A stretch of 64,000 nucleotides of DNA from Lachnoclostridium sp. UBA5725 (GTDB lineage Bacteria > Bacillota > Clostridia > Lachnospirales > Lachnospiraceae). This document shows, piece after piece, positions 42,628-50,940 of the stretch. The stretch is taken from assembly GCA_002419585.1 (NCBI GenBank), contig DIGJ01000037.1:1-64000 (forward strand), given 5' to 3'. How positions within the stretch are numbered: the first letter of the stretch is position 1; every line of letters begins with the position of its first letter. The position numbers and the translations under genes were made by a program. The notes beneath the pieces are model-generated. The model did no database searches and was not told the DNA's origin. It saw only the letters and a list, made by a program, of their open reading frames with translations.

Positions 42628-43152
42628 TTATTTTCCTTCCCATAATACTATTTTATTGGTTTGTAATGATTCTGGAACCTTTATAATTCTTTGGTTGCTG
42701 GATCCTTTAAATCGTAGATTCAAATCTTTTTTATCGATTTGAAATTCTCCATCGACTAAAATATCAAGATAAGTGAGTAACTCCTTGGTTTCTTCCCACT
42801 CATTTAGCATTCTTCCTTTGATGTCTTTTTCAAAATCATATCCGCTGTAACACCATATTGTTTTGAACGGATACATTTCTTTTACTTTGCGAAGCAAAGG
42901 CAACAAACCTTTTTGATTTTCGTGCTCTAATGGTTCTCCACCTAATAAAGAAAGACCTGCAATGTGATCATTTTTCAAATAGGTTAAAATGTTTTCTATT
43001 GTTTCTTCCGTAAATGGTTCGCCATAATTAAAATCCCAAGCCTCTTTATTAAAACACTCTTTACAATAATGCGTGCATCCACTAACAAATAATGACACTC
43101 TAAGTCCAGGACCATTGGCAACGTCCATTTTTTTAATTATTGCGTAATTCAC
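42628..43152 (-). CDS. nrdG: Anaerobic ribonucleoside-triphosphate reductase activating protein
   Basis: Radical SAM enzyme that makes the glycyl radical on NrdD. 174 aa with the CTHYCKECF cluster motif (C-x3-C-x2-C, about residues 26-33) and GGEP-like LLGGEPLEHE. The start is GTG, seven bases after AAGGGGG. It follows nrdD with an intervening hairpin terminator. Confidence 0.95.
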   Translation of the reverse strand: MNYAIIKKMDVANGPGLRVSLFVSGCTHYCKECFNKEAWDFNYGEPFTEETIENILTYLKNDHIAGLSLLGGEPLEHENQKGLLPLLRKVKEMYPFKTIWCYSGYDFEKDIKGRMLNEWEETKELLTYLDILVDGEFQIDKKDLNLRFKGSSNQRIIKVPESLQTNKIVLWEGK

Positions 43153-43275
43153 AAAAAATCCCCCTTCATCGCTATTTGCATATTCACAAAAATATGCTTT
43201 ACAAGTTCCTTATTTGTATCATAGTGTCCCTCACGTGCCAATCATGGCACTTTCATCGCTACTCGCGTACAAAAA

Positions 43276-43319
43276 CGGATTTTTACCGATATTCGTTTCC
43301 TCTTACCAGTAAAAATCCG
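43276..43319 (-). terminator. Hairpin between nrdD and nrdG
   Basis: Perfect 11-bp arms CGGATTTTTAC and GTAAAAATCCG around a 22-base loop; on the minus strand TTTTTGT follows. It lies after the nrdD stop and before nrdG, so it could lower nrdG transcript relative to nrdD while letting part through. Confidence 0.75.
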
Positions 43320-43342
43320 CGATATATCAATAATTATAACCC

Positions 43343-45469
43343 TTATAGATGAATGACTCTTGCATTAATTTCTCTTGTTTTTCCAACATTCCAGAAATTT
43401 TCACCTAAATAGCCACAGGTTCTTCTTGTAACATTCATCTTAGAATGGTCTTTATTTCCACACTGTGGACACTCCCACTCTAACTTATCATTGATGATAA
43501 TTTCACCATCAAATCCACAAACATGACAATAATCGGATTTTGTATTAAATTCGGCATACTGAATATCATCATAAATATATTTCACGATTTCTTCCAGCGC
43601 TTCTAAGTTATTTCTCATATTCGGTATTTCTACATATGAAATCGCTCCACCAGAAGAAATAACCTGGAACTGTGATTCAAAATCAAACTTTGCCAAGGCA
43701 TCGATTTTCTCGCGTACATCCACATGATATGAGTTTGTATAATATCCCTTATCCGTAACATCTTTTATTGAACCAAATTTCTTTTTATCAATTTCAGCAA
43801 AGCGGTAGCAAAGTGATTCCGCCGGCGTACCATATAGTCCAAATCCGATTCCAGTTTCTTCCTTCCAAGTATCGGCAGCACGACGAAGGCGATTCATGAG
43901 ACGTTTCGCAAATTCAGTACCTTCTGGTTCTGTTTGACTCACTCCTGTCATAAGCTTTGTAACTTCATATAATCCAATATATCCGAGTGATATCGTAGAA
44001 TATCCATCATGCAACAGCTTATCAATTGTTTCGCCTTTTTTTAGTCTTGCAATTGCACCATATTGCCAATGAATTGGGCTCACATCTGAAATAGTGCCTT
44101 CTAATGCACGATGTCTGCACATCAACGCCTCAAAACATAAGGATAAGCGCTCTTCTAATATTTGCCAGAATTTTTCTTCATCCCCTTCTGCAATAATACC
44201 AATCTGAGGTAAGTTAAGACTAACCACTCCTTGATTAAATCTACCTTCAAATTTGTAATTACCCTCTTCATCCTTCCATGTTGACAAGAATGAACGGCAT
44301 CCCATTGGGCTGAATACATTTCCTTCGTAGTTTTCACGCATTTTCTTTGCTGAAATGTAATCCGGATACATACGTTTTGCAGAGCATCTTACCGCTAATT
44401 TCGTAATATAATCATAGTTACCGCCTTTTAAGCAATTATGTTCATCAAGAACATACACTAATTTAGGAAATGCAGGTGTTACATAAACACCTTTCTCATT
44501 CTTAATTCCTTCGAGTCTTTGACGAAGAATCTCTTCAATAATCATTGCATTTTCTTCAATGTATGCATCATTTTCTTCTAAGTTCAAAAATAAGGTGACA
44601 AATGGAGACTGTCCATTTGTTGTCATTAAGGTATTGATCTGATACTGAATCGTCTGAACACCAGATTTAAGTTCATCTTTTACACGATCCTCAATAAATT
44701 GCTCCATTAATTCAGAATCAATCTTGTCTTTGTATTTTTCTTCGTAGTGTTTTTTGTATTTGTCACGGCTCTTGCGAAGATATTTACCCAGATGTTTTAC
44801 ATCTACGGATTGTCCACCATACTGACTGCTTGCAACTGCGGAAATTATCTGTGTCATAACGGTACATGCAACCTGAAAGCTCTTCGGACTTTCAATTAAC
44901 TTGCTATTCATAACAGTTCCATTTTCAAGCATATCCCCTATATTAATCAGGCAACAATTAAAAATAGACTGCAAAAAGTAATCGGCATCGTGGAAATGTA
45001 AAATTCCTTCTTCATGTGCTTTTGATATTTTTTCAGGCAAAAGGAGCCTTTTTGTCAAGTCCTTTGAAACTTCGCCTGCAATCAAGTCCCTTTGAGTGGA
45101 TGCAATCACAGCATTTTTGTTGGAGTTTTCTTCCATAACATACTTGTTATTATTGTGAATCAAACTCATAATCGAATCATCGGTTGTATTTGCTTTTCGA
45201 ACAAGTTCTCTTGTATAACGATAAATAATATACGTTTTTGCAAGAACGAATTTTCCTTCTGCCATCAGTTTTTGTTCGATTAAATCCTGAATATCTTCTA
45301 CCAGCATGGTATCTCTACCCAAACCTTCAATACTTCCTACGATTGCTTCAATTTTTTCTTCTGGAAGTTTATCAAAATCCTCAACTTCTACATTCGCTTT
45401 TCGAATTGCAGAAACTATTTTATTTCTATCGTATTCTGCTATTCTACCATCTCTTTTGATTACTTTCAT
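43343..45469 (-). CDS. nrdD: Anaerobic ribonucleoside-triphosphate reductase
   Basis: Class III ribonucleotide reductase, reducing NTPs with a glycyl radical. 708 aa: an N-terminal ATP-cone allosteric domain (VIKRDGRIAEYDRNKIVSAI, residues 2-21 onward), the catalytic barrel, a C-terminal zinc site CHVCG..CPQCG and the glycyl-radical motif RRTCGYLG close to the end. The start at 45469 (ATG) has GGGAG six bases before it; a GTG one codon upstream is less well placed. It has a promoter with NrdR-like boxes. Confidence 0.96.
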   Translation of the reverse strand: MKVIKRDGRIAEYDRNKIVSAIRKANVEVEDFDKLPEEKIEAIVGSIEGLGRDTMLVEDIQDLIEQKLMAEGKFVLAKTYIIYRYTRELVRKANTTDDSIMSLIHNNNKYVMEENSNKNAVIASTQRDLIAGEVSKDLTKRLLLPEKISKAHEEGILHFHDADYFLQSIFNCCLINIGDMLENGTVMNSKLIESPKSFQVACTVMTQIISAVASSQYGGQSVDVKHLGKYLRKSRDKYKKHYEEKYKDKIDSELMEQFIEDRVKDELKSGVQTIQYQINTLMTTNGQSPFVTLFLNLEENDAYIEENAMIIEEILRQRLEGIKNEKGVYVTPAFPKLVYVLDEHNCLKGGNYDYITKLAVRCSAKRMYPDYISAKKMRENYEGNVFSPMGCRSFLSTWKDEEGNYKFEGRFNQGVVSLNLPQIGIIAEGDEEKFWQILEERLSLCFEALMCRHRALEGTISDVSPIHWQYGAIARLKKGETIDKLLHDGYSTISLGYIGLYEVTKLMTGVSQTEPEGTEFAKRLMNRLRRAADTWKEETGIGFGLYGTPAESLCYRFAEIDKKKFGSIKDVTDKGYYTNSYHVDVREKIDALAKFDFESQFQVISSGGAISYVEIPNMRNNLEALEEIVKYIYDDIQYAEFNTKSDYCHVCGFDGEIIINDKLEWECPQCGNKDHSKMNVTRRTCGYLGENFWNVGKTREINARVIHL

Positions 45470-45521
45470 CACGCTCTCCCTTTCCTATGCATTTACCTGT
45501 CGGACGTATCCTTCGCGAATT

Positions 45522-45604
45522 ATTATAGCATAATGAATAATCTATGTCTACCAAATATAGTTATTTTTTTAATGCATTTTGGAAACGCATACTATATATA
45601 GTAT
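45522..45604 (-). promoter_or_regulatory. nrdD promoter with a pair of NrdR-type boxes
   Basis: Minus strand promoter: -35 TAGACA (45545-45550), 17-base spacer, -10 TATAAT (45522-45527). A palindrome ATACTATATATAGTAT (45589-45604) matches the known NrdR box core, and a weaker copy (CCAAATATAG core, 45551-45560) overlaps the -35. Their centres are 41 bp apart, about four helical turns. This fits repression of nrdD by the ATP-cone repressor NrdR. Confidence 0.72.
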
Positions 45605-46354
45605 TTACACATCTTTGCTAATTTCCACTACATCTTTCGCTATTGTACCAATTTCTTTGATTTCTTCTACGGTAAGTTTCGTATATTCTGCTAATTGCTC
45701 CACGGTTGGAACCTGTCCTAAATCTTCTGCTAAATAATTGGCAGCTTCCTGAATCAAATTACTTCGCCCTAGAAGGGTATTTTCCAAAACGTCTTCGTCC
45801 ATGTTTTCATCTATGCTTTCTTCCATTGATTTCATTATCATTTCTTTCAAATAGGTTTCCATATCAATCGAATCCTCTAAATTACTTAGATTTTCGACCG
45901 CAATCAGTAGCCCGATATTTCCCTCTTGAATTAAATCTTCCAGAAAAACACCCTGATTTTTATACTTTTTTGCTATGCGCACTACTTTTGGTAGCCAAAC
46001 ATTGATGAGACGTTCTTTTGCTCCCGGTATTTCATTCTTCACTTCTCGAAGTAGAACAAATTCCTCTTCTTTATTTAATTTTTCGAATGTACGAAGTTCT
46101 TTTAAAAACATCGAAAGGAATACCGAATCCTCTTCACGCATATTATCTTCGTTTACTTCTTCTTTTGCGTTAAACCCATTGATTGATATTTGATTTTCTG
46201 TTAAGTAGGTATAAATATGATTGTAATGTTCTTCTGATAATTCCATTTCATCAAAATAGACTTTAATTTCATCTTGGGTCAGTGTATTACCTTGTGTTTG
46301 AGCGATTTCTTTTAAATCCCCCAGCATTTCCATAAATTTTATTTTATCTAACAT
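45605..46354 (-). CDS. Sigma-70-like protein lacking promoter-recognition regions
   Basis: 249 aa. An N-terminal acidic segment (about residues 20-70) resembles sigma region 1.1; FLKELRTFEKLNKEEEFVLLREV (about 80-102) is region 1.2-like; YKNQGVFLEDLIQEGNIGLLIAVENL is a well-conserved region 2.1-2.2, the RNA polymerase clamp-helix contact. The following segment has lost the aromatic -10 melting residues of 2.3/2.4 (SIDMETYLKEMIMKS), then comes a region 3-like piece (LAEDLGQVPTVEQLAEYTKLT) and an end before region 4. It should bind core enzyme but not recognise a standard promoter. Start from SD GGAGAA five bases before the ATG. Confidence 0.75.
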   Translation of the reverse strand: MLDKIKFMEMLGDLKEIAQTQGNTLTQDEIKVYFDEMELSEEHYNHIYTYLTENQISINGFNAKEEVNEDNMREEDSVFLSMFLKELRTFEKLNKEEEFVLLREVKNEIPGAKERLINVWLPKVVRIAKKYKNQGVFLEDLIQEGNIGLLIAVENLSNLEDSIDMETYLKEMIMKSMEESIDENMDEDVLENTLLGRSNLIQEAANYLAEDLGQVPTVEQLAEYTKLTVEEIKEIGTIAKDVVEISKDV

Positions 46355-46386
46355 TTTTTCTCCATTTCTTAACTCCATTCAAACTC

Positions 46387-46968
46387 TTAATATGCAATCT
46401 TCATCTCTCCTAGTACTTTGCAAATAGCAGAAATAGGGAATCCAACAACATTATAGTAGTCACCTTCTAAGCCTTCAATATATGGAGCGAATTTACCTTG
46501 GACCGCGTAAGCTCCTGCCTTATCCATTGGTTCCTTAGTATCCACATATGCTTTGATTTCTTCTAATGTCATGTTTACCACATTAACTTTTGTTTCCACA
46601 TAAAAGTTTTGAATTTCCTCTTTTCCATGTTCTCTTTTTATGATTGCAACCCCAGTAAATACAGAGTGTGCTCTACCACATAGGTTTTGAATCATTCGAA
46701 TTGCATCTTCTTCATTCTTTGGCTTACCTAAAATTTTATCATCACTCGATACAACCGTATCTGCACCAATGACAACACAATCTCCATCCTCGCCCTCGAA
46801 TATATCCGTTGCCTTCATAAGGGAAAGTTCTTTTACTACTTGCACTGGATTTGTACTTGTAATAATTTCCTCTTTATTGCTTGGTTTCACTTCATATTTT
46901 ATTCCAACCTGGTCTAAGATTTCTCTTCTTCTTGGAGAACCGGATGCTAATATTATCTTCAATTTCAT
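46387..46968 (-). CDS. maf: Maf-family nucleotide pyrophosphatase
   Basis: House-cleaning nucleoside triphosphate pyrophosphatase acting on non-standard or modified nucleotides and possibly septum-linked. 193 aa with the signature ILASGSPRRREIL (about residues 6-18), GADTVVSSDDKILGKP and YAVQGKFAPYIEGLEGDYYNVVGFP. It precedes the sigma-like gene by 32 bases on the minus strand and is divergent from eno. Confidence 0.93.
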   Translation of the reverse strand: MKLKIILASGSPRRREILDQVGIKYEVKPSNKEEIITSTNPVQVVKELSLMKATDIFEGEDGDCVVIGADTVVSSDDKILGKPKNEEDAIRMIQNLCGRAHSVFTGVAIIKREHGKEEIQNFYVETKVNVVNMTLEEIKAYVDTKEPMDKAGAYAVQGKFAPYIEGLEGDYYNVVGFPISAICKVLGEMKIAY

Positions 46969-47095
46969 TTCCTCACATTCTAACTGTATTTGTTAATAAT
47001 ATACGATACTTTCTTTTTTTTGTAAAGAAATCGAATATTTTACTTTCATTCCTCTCATACTAATGGAAACTGTTATCAAGAACAAGGAGGCTTTT

Positions 47096-48370
47096 ATGAC
47101 AAATACATTGATTCATTCTATTATAGGAAGAGAAGTACTCGATTCTCGTGGCACTCCTACCGTCGAAGCAGAGGTTCGCCTTATGGACGGACGGGTTGGA
47201 AGAGGAATTTCGCCTAGTGGCGCTTCCACCGGAAAGTATGAAGCGCTCGAACTACGTGATAATGATAAGGGACGCTTTATGGGTAAAGGTGTTTTGCGTT
47301 CCATCGAAATTATTAATACCATTATTTCACCTGCACTGGCTGGAAAAGATTGTCGCAACTTATATGAAATTGATAAACTTATGATTTCTTTGGATGGAAC
47401 AAAAGAAAAAAAGAAACTGGGTGCTAATACAATCTTAGCCGTATCCATTGCAGTTTCCAAAGCAGCTAGCAATTCTTTGTGTATTCCACTCTATGAATAT
47501 TTTGGTGGAGTTTCTTCTAATATTCTCCCCCTTCCAATGATGAATATTCTAAATGGAGGTGCACATGCTTCCAATAATATTGATATTCAGGAATTTATGA
47601 TACTACCTGTTGGTGCTAAAAATTTCAAAGAAGGTCTTCGCGCCTGCACTGAAATATATCATTCACTGTCGGCCTTGTTGAAGGAGCGCAATTTATCAAC
47701 GAGTGTTGGAGATGAGGGTGGCTTTGCCCCAACTCTTAAAAAAGATACCGAAGCACTTGATTATTTGGTGGAAGCAATCAAGCTGGCTGGATACGAGCCT
47801 AAAAAAGATATTTGCCTGGCAATGGATTGTGCTGCCAGCGAATGGAAAAGTATCTCACCTGGTAAATATCATCTTCCGAAAGCAAAGAAAGATTATTCTG
47901 CATCCGATTTAATTGATTTTTACAGTTTAATCTGTGATCAATATCCGATCATCTCCATTGAAGATCCACTGGATGAAGAAGACTGGGATGGATGGAAAGA
48001 TTTGACCAAAGCCATTGGAAATAGAGTTCAACTTGTTGGAGATGATTTGTTTGTAACCAATACGGAGCGATTAGAAAAAGGAATCTCTCTTGGTTGTGCA
48101 AATGCCATTTTAATCAAGCCAAACCAAATTGGAACAATTACCGAAGCAATGGATGCCATAAAACTGGCAAAACGTCATGGTTATGCCACGATTGTATCTC
48201 ACCGTTCTGGGGATACCGAAGATACTTCTATTGCTGATTTAGCAGTTGGACTCAATACTGGACAAATCAAAACAGGAGCTCCTTGTCGAAGTGAGCGTAC
48301 TTCCAAATACAATCAGCTCATTCGAATCGAAGACCAATTAGGCTCTGGCAGTAATTTTTGGAAACCTTAA
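47096..48370 (+). CDS. eno: Enolase
   Basis: Dehydrates 2-phosphoglycerate to phosphoenolpyruvate in glycolysis. 424 aa. The start at 47096 follows AAGGAGG by five bases; a frame 33 bases longer lacks one. Landmarks: GREVLDSRGTPTVE, SGASTGKYEALELRD, MNILNGGAHASNN, GDEGGFAP, SIEDPLDEEDWDGW, ILIKPNQIGT and SHRSGDTEDTSIADLAVG. All catalytic residues seem present. The unusual STGKYEA (most have STGEFEA) hints at a diverged copy; whether another enolase exists elsewhere is unknown. Confidence 0.93.
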   Translation: MTNTLIHSIIGREVLDSRGTPTVEAEVRLMDGRVGRGISPSGASTGKYEALELRDNDKGRFMGKGVLRSIEIINTIISPALAGKDCRNLYEIDKLMISLDGTKEKKKLGANTILAVSIAVSKAASNSLCIPLYEYFGGVSSNILPLPMMNILNGGAHASNNIDIQEFMILPVGAKNFKEGLRACTEIYHSLSALLKERNLSTSVGDEGGFAPTLKKDTEALDYLVEAIKLAGYEPKKDICLAMDCAASEWKSISPGKYHLPKAKKDYSASDLIDFYSLICDQYPIISIEDPLDEEDWDGWKDLTKAIGNRVQLVGDDLFVTNTERLEKGISLGCANAILIKPNQIGTITEAMDAIKLAKRHGYATIVSHRSGDTEDTSIADLAVGLNTGQIKTGAPCRSERTSKYNQLIRIEDQLGSGSNFWKP

Positions 48371-48373
48371 CGG

Positions 48374-48403
48374 TTGATTTTCTCCTGATTTTTGTGCTAT
48401 AGT
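48374..48403 (+). promoter_or_regulatory. Probable promoter of the DMT transporter gene
   Basis: TTGATT (48374-48379), an 18-base spacer and TATAGT (48398-48403), 31 bases before the ATG with its AAGGAG site. Confidence 0.5.
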
Positions 48404-48434
48404 ATCCTTTAACATCTGGATAAGGAGAACTATT

Positions 48435-49340
48435 ATGAAAAATACTACAAAAGAGGCTTTCTTTGCAAAGCTTGCATTATTTGGAGCTGCTCTTATTTGG
48501 GGTAGTTCCTTTATTATGATGAAAACCACGGTAGATAGTCTGGCTCCATGCTATCTTTTAGCATGCCGGTTTTCTATTGGTTGTATATTATTAGCTGTTA
48601 TTTTCCACAAAAAATTAAAACTTATTACGAAAGAATACCTTTGGCAGGGCGCTATCATAGGTTTTCTTTTGTTTACTGGGTATTGCGTACAAACGTATGG
48701 ACTTGCGGAAACTACTCCAGGTAAAAATGCCTTTTTGACTACCATTTACTGTGTGATTGTACCATTTCTTTACTGGCTTGTAGACAAAAATAAGCCTGAT
48801 TTTTATAACATTGCTGCTGCAATCCTTTGCGTTGGTGGAATTGGTTTCGTTTCGCTTACCGGTGACTTTAGTATTGGTCGCGGCGACTTTCTTACCATTT
48901 GCTGTGGTTTTTTATATGCTGGTCACTTAGTATTTATTTCAAAATTTAATCGAACCAAAGATGCTGTCCTTCTTACTATTTTACAATTTGGATTCGCTGC
49001 TGTTTTTGCATTGATTGCTGCGGTATTATTCGAAGCACCGCCAACAAGCATATCGATAGGCACTGTAAAATCTCTTTTATATCTTTCTGTTTTTGCAACT
49101 GCGATTGCTCTTTGCCTACAAAATGTTGGACAAAAATATACGCATCCGTCATCTGCCTCAATTATCTTAAGTCTTGAGTCTGTGTTTGGTGTTATCTTTT
49201 CTGTGCTACTTTATGGGGAACAATTAACGAGCCGATTGATTGTTGGTTTTATCCTAATCTTTGCTTCTGTCATATTATCGGAAACGAAGCTTTCCTTTCT
49301 CGTCCGACGAAAAGATGAGGAGGAATTATCGGTGGAATAA
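48435..49340 (+). CDS. DMT-superfamily (EamA) transporter
   Basis: A 301 aa membrane protein of ten predicted segments arranged as two EamA repeats: LFGAALIWGSSFIMMK near residues 12-27 opens repeat one, and SASIILSLESVFGVIFSVLLYGE near 236-258 closes repeat two. EamA transporters export metabolites or amino acids; substrate is unknown. A good AAGGAG lies nine bases before the ATG. The coding end runs into a long inverted repeat. Confidence 0.87.
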   Translation: MKNTTKEAFFAKLALFGAALIWGSSFIMMKTTVDSLAPCYLLACRFSIGCILLAVIFHKKLKLITKEYLWQGAIIGFLLFTGYCVQTYGLAETTPGKNAFLTTIYCVIVPFLYWLVDKNKPDFYNIAAAILCVGGIGFVSLTGDFSIGRGDFLTICCGFLYAGHLVFISKFNRTKDAVLLTILQFGFAAVFALIAAVLFEAPPTSISIGTVKSLLYLSVFATAIALCLQNVGQKYTHPSSASIILSLESVFGVIFSVLLYGEQLTSRLIVGFILIFASVILSETKLSFLVRRKDEEELSVE

Positions 49341-49366
49341 GTAAGATTGAACCGATAGGTTGTGTA

Positions 49367-49543
49367 CAATTTGCAGCCCAGCCTCAAAGGGCATGCGCTC
49401 AAGCTTCAAAGCGATTGACAATTTTAGTAAGCCATAAGCAACGAAAAATGGAGTGATTAGACACTCCATTTTTTTTATTGTCTTACTAAAATAAGCGTTC
49501 ATTCAGTTTGAGCACATGCCCTTTGAGGCTGGGCTGCAAATTG
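49367..49543. repeat. Long inverted repeat enclosing a terminator
   Basis: Two 36-base arms, CAATTTGCAGCCCAGCCTCA.. (49367-49402) and its complement (49508-49543), differ at one position. The space inside also shares TTTTAGTAAG in inverted form, and a terminator hairpin sits at the centre. The whole 177 bases can fold into one long hairpin. No target duplication was visible. It could be a miniature mobile element or a structured RNA. Confidence 0.85.
49447..49478 (+). terminator. Intrinsic terminator inside the long inverted repeat
   Basis: AATGGAGTG / CACTCCATT stem with a six-base loop, followed by TTTTTTTTATTG. A-rich flanks on the other side make it usable on both strands; it would end the DMT transporter transcript. 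Confidence 0.88.
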
Positions 49544-49681
49544 GGATATCAGGTATCGAATATGCTATTTACGGATTAGTTTATAGACACCAATACCGAT
49601 AATTGCTGCTGGTTGTGTATGTTTTATATAATTCTATGTTTTTAATCGTATGTTTCAAATTTTCTATCTTTTATCCGATGG

Positions 49682-50749
49682 TTACCGATACGCGGAGAAG
49701 GCGGTTGGGAGGGCGTAGGTATGTTCTATTTGCGATTTTTCTACCCATAAAAGTTCTGGGAAGATTTCGTTTAATAGGTCTGTCTTTTTTTGGATTCGGA
49801 TGCGGTAGCCGAGCATATGCCATTCGACATGGCTAAAGATATGTTTTGCTTCTCCTAGGAGCTCCATTTCGTATTCCATGATTCCGTGGTCCTCTAATAG
49901 CTTTTCGGTCTTGGGAATCGTTAGTTTTCCTTCTGTGTTAGGAAATTCCCAGAGTTTTGCAAGGAGTCCTTTTTCTGGGCGCTTGTGAATGGCGGTAGTT
50001 CCTTCGTATTCGATTACAAAGATTGTCTTTTTTTCAATTCTTCTTTCTTTTTTCGGTGGTTTTACCGGAAGTTCCATAGCAATGTTCTTCTTATAGGCGA
50101 TGCAGTATTTTTGTACGGGGCATTTTTCGCAAAGGGGTTTTCCATTTGGAATACAGACTGTAGCACCAAGCTCCATCATTGCCTGGTTAAAATCTCCTGC
50201 CTTCTTTCCACCATGTTCGCCAAATTTTGTAGTCATACTATCCTTTAATACTTGTTCAAGTTCTGATTTCACCTTTGCTTTGGTGATGTCGTCATAACTT
50301 CCCGAAAGACGTTTGGTTACTCGAAGTACGTTTCCATCCACCGCTGGTACTGAATTACCATATGCAATCGAAGCAATGGCCCCTGCGGTATAGGAGCCGA
50401 TTCCTGGAAGTTTTAATAGTTCCTCATAACTGCTTGGAAGTTCTCCATCATAATCGTCCATTACTTGTTTTGCAGCCTTGGCCATATTTCGCACCCTGGA
50501 ATAATAACCTAATCCCTCCCAAAGTTTCATTAGCCGATCTTCCTGAGCCTGTGCCAAATCTTTTATCTTTGGAAGTTCTTTGGTAAATCGATCAAAATAT
50601 GCCTTCACGGCTTCTACTCTTGTCTGCTGTAACATAATCTCTGAAACCCATACATAGTAAGGCAATGGATTCGTTCGCCATTTAAGTTCTCTCTTTTCAC
50701 TTTCATACCATGTCAGCAAATCATCTATAATTAACAAATAATCGTACAT
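49682..50749 (-). CDS. mutY: A/G-specific adenine glycosylase
   Basis: DNA repair glycosylase that removes adenine opposite 8-oxoguanine. 355 aa: catalytic helix region EIMLQQTRVEAVKAYFDRF with its Glu and Asp, hairpin LPGIGSYTAGAIASIAYG, iron-sulfur cysteines C-x7-C-x2-C-x5-C (CIPNGKPLCEKCPVQKYC, about residues 194-211), and a C-terminal NUDIX-like domain (about 235-350) that recognises 8-oxoG. The N-terminal cluster spacing x7 is one longer than in the best-known enzymes. Confidence 0.93.
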   Translation of the reverse strand: MYDYLLIIDDLLTWYESEKRELKWRTNPLPYYVWVSEIMLQQTRVEAVKAYFDRFTKELPKIKDLAQAQEDRLMKLWEGLGYYSRVRNMAKAAKQVMDDYDGELPSSYEELLKLPGIGSYTAGAIASIAYGNSVPAVDGNVLRVTKRLSGSYDDITKAKVKSELEQVLKDSMTTKFGEHGGKKAGDFNQAMMELGATVCIPNGKPLCEKCPVQKYCIAYKKNIAMELPVKPPKKERRIEKKTIFVIEYEGTTAIHKRPEKGLLAKLWEFPNTEGKLTIPKTEKLLEDHGIMEYEMELLGEAKHIFSHVEWHMLGYRIRIQKKTDLLNEIFPELLWVEKSQIEHTYALPTAFSAYR

Positions 50750-50940
50750 TGTTTCACTCCTTTTCCTTTATCTTACTGATTTTTCCTGTTCCTGTCTACC
50801 GAAACCTATATTTCCCATTTTCAAATGCTTGTGTTACAATATTATTGTTTGAAAACTAAATTGTAGATTTATTTGTGGCTTTGTAATACGTGGCGCAGAC
50901 CTAACATGTGCAAAAGGCATACAAAAGAATGGGGTACCCT

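Noticed and set aside
47063..47095. Longer N terminus for enolase
   Set aside because: The internal ATG at 47096 follows AAGGAGG, and enolases begin close to the conserved GREVLDSRG.
49603..49836. A 77-codon plus-strand frame at the mutY 3' end
   Set aside because: It overlaps the mutY coding region on the opposite strand and has no ribosome binding site.
50100..50586. Plus-strand frames inside mutY
   Set aside because: They are antisense shadows of a gene with clear catalytic and cluster motifs.
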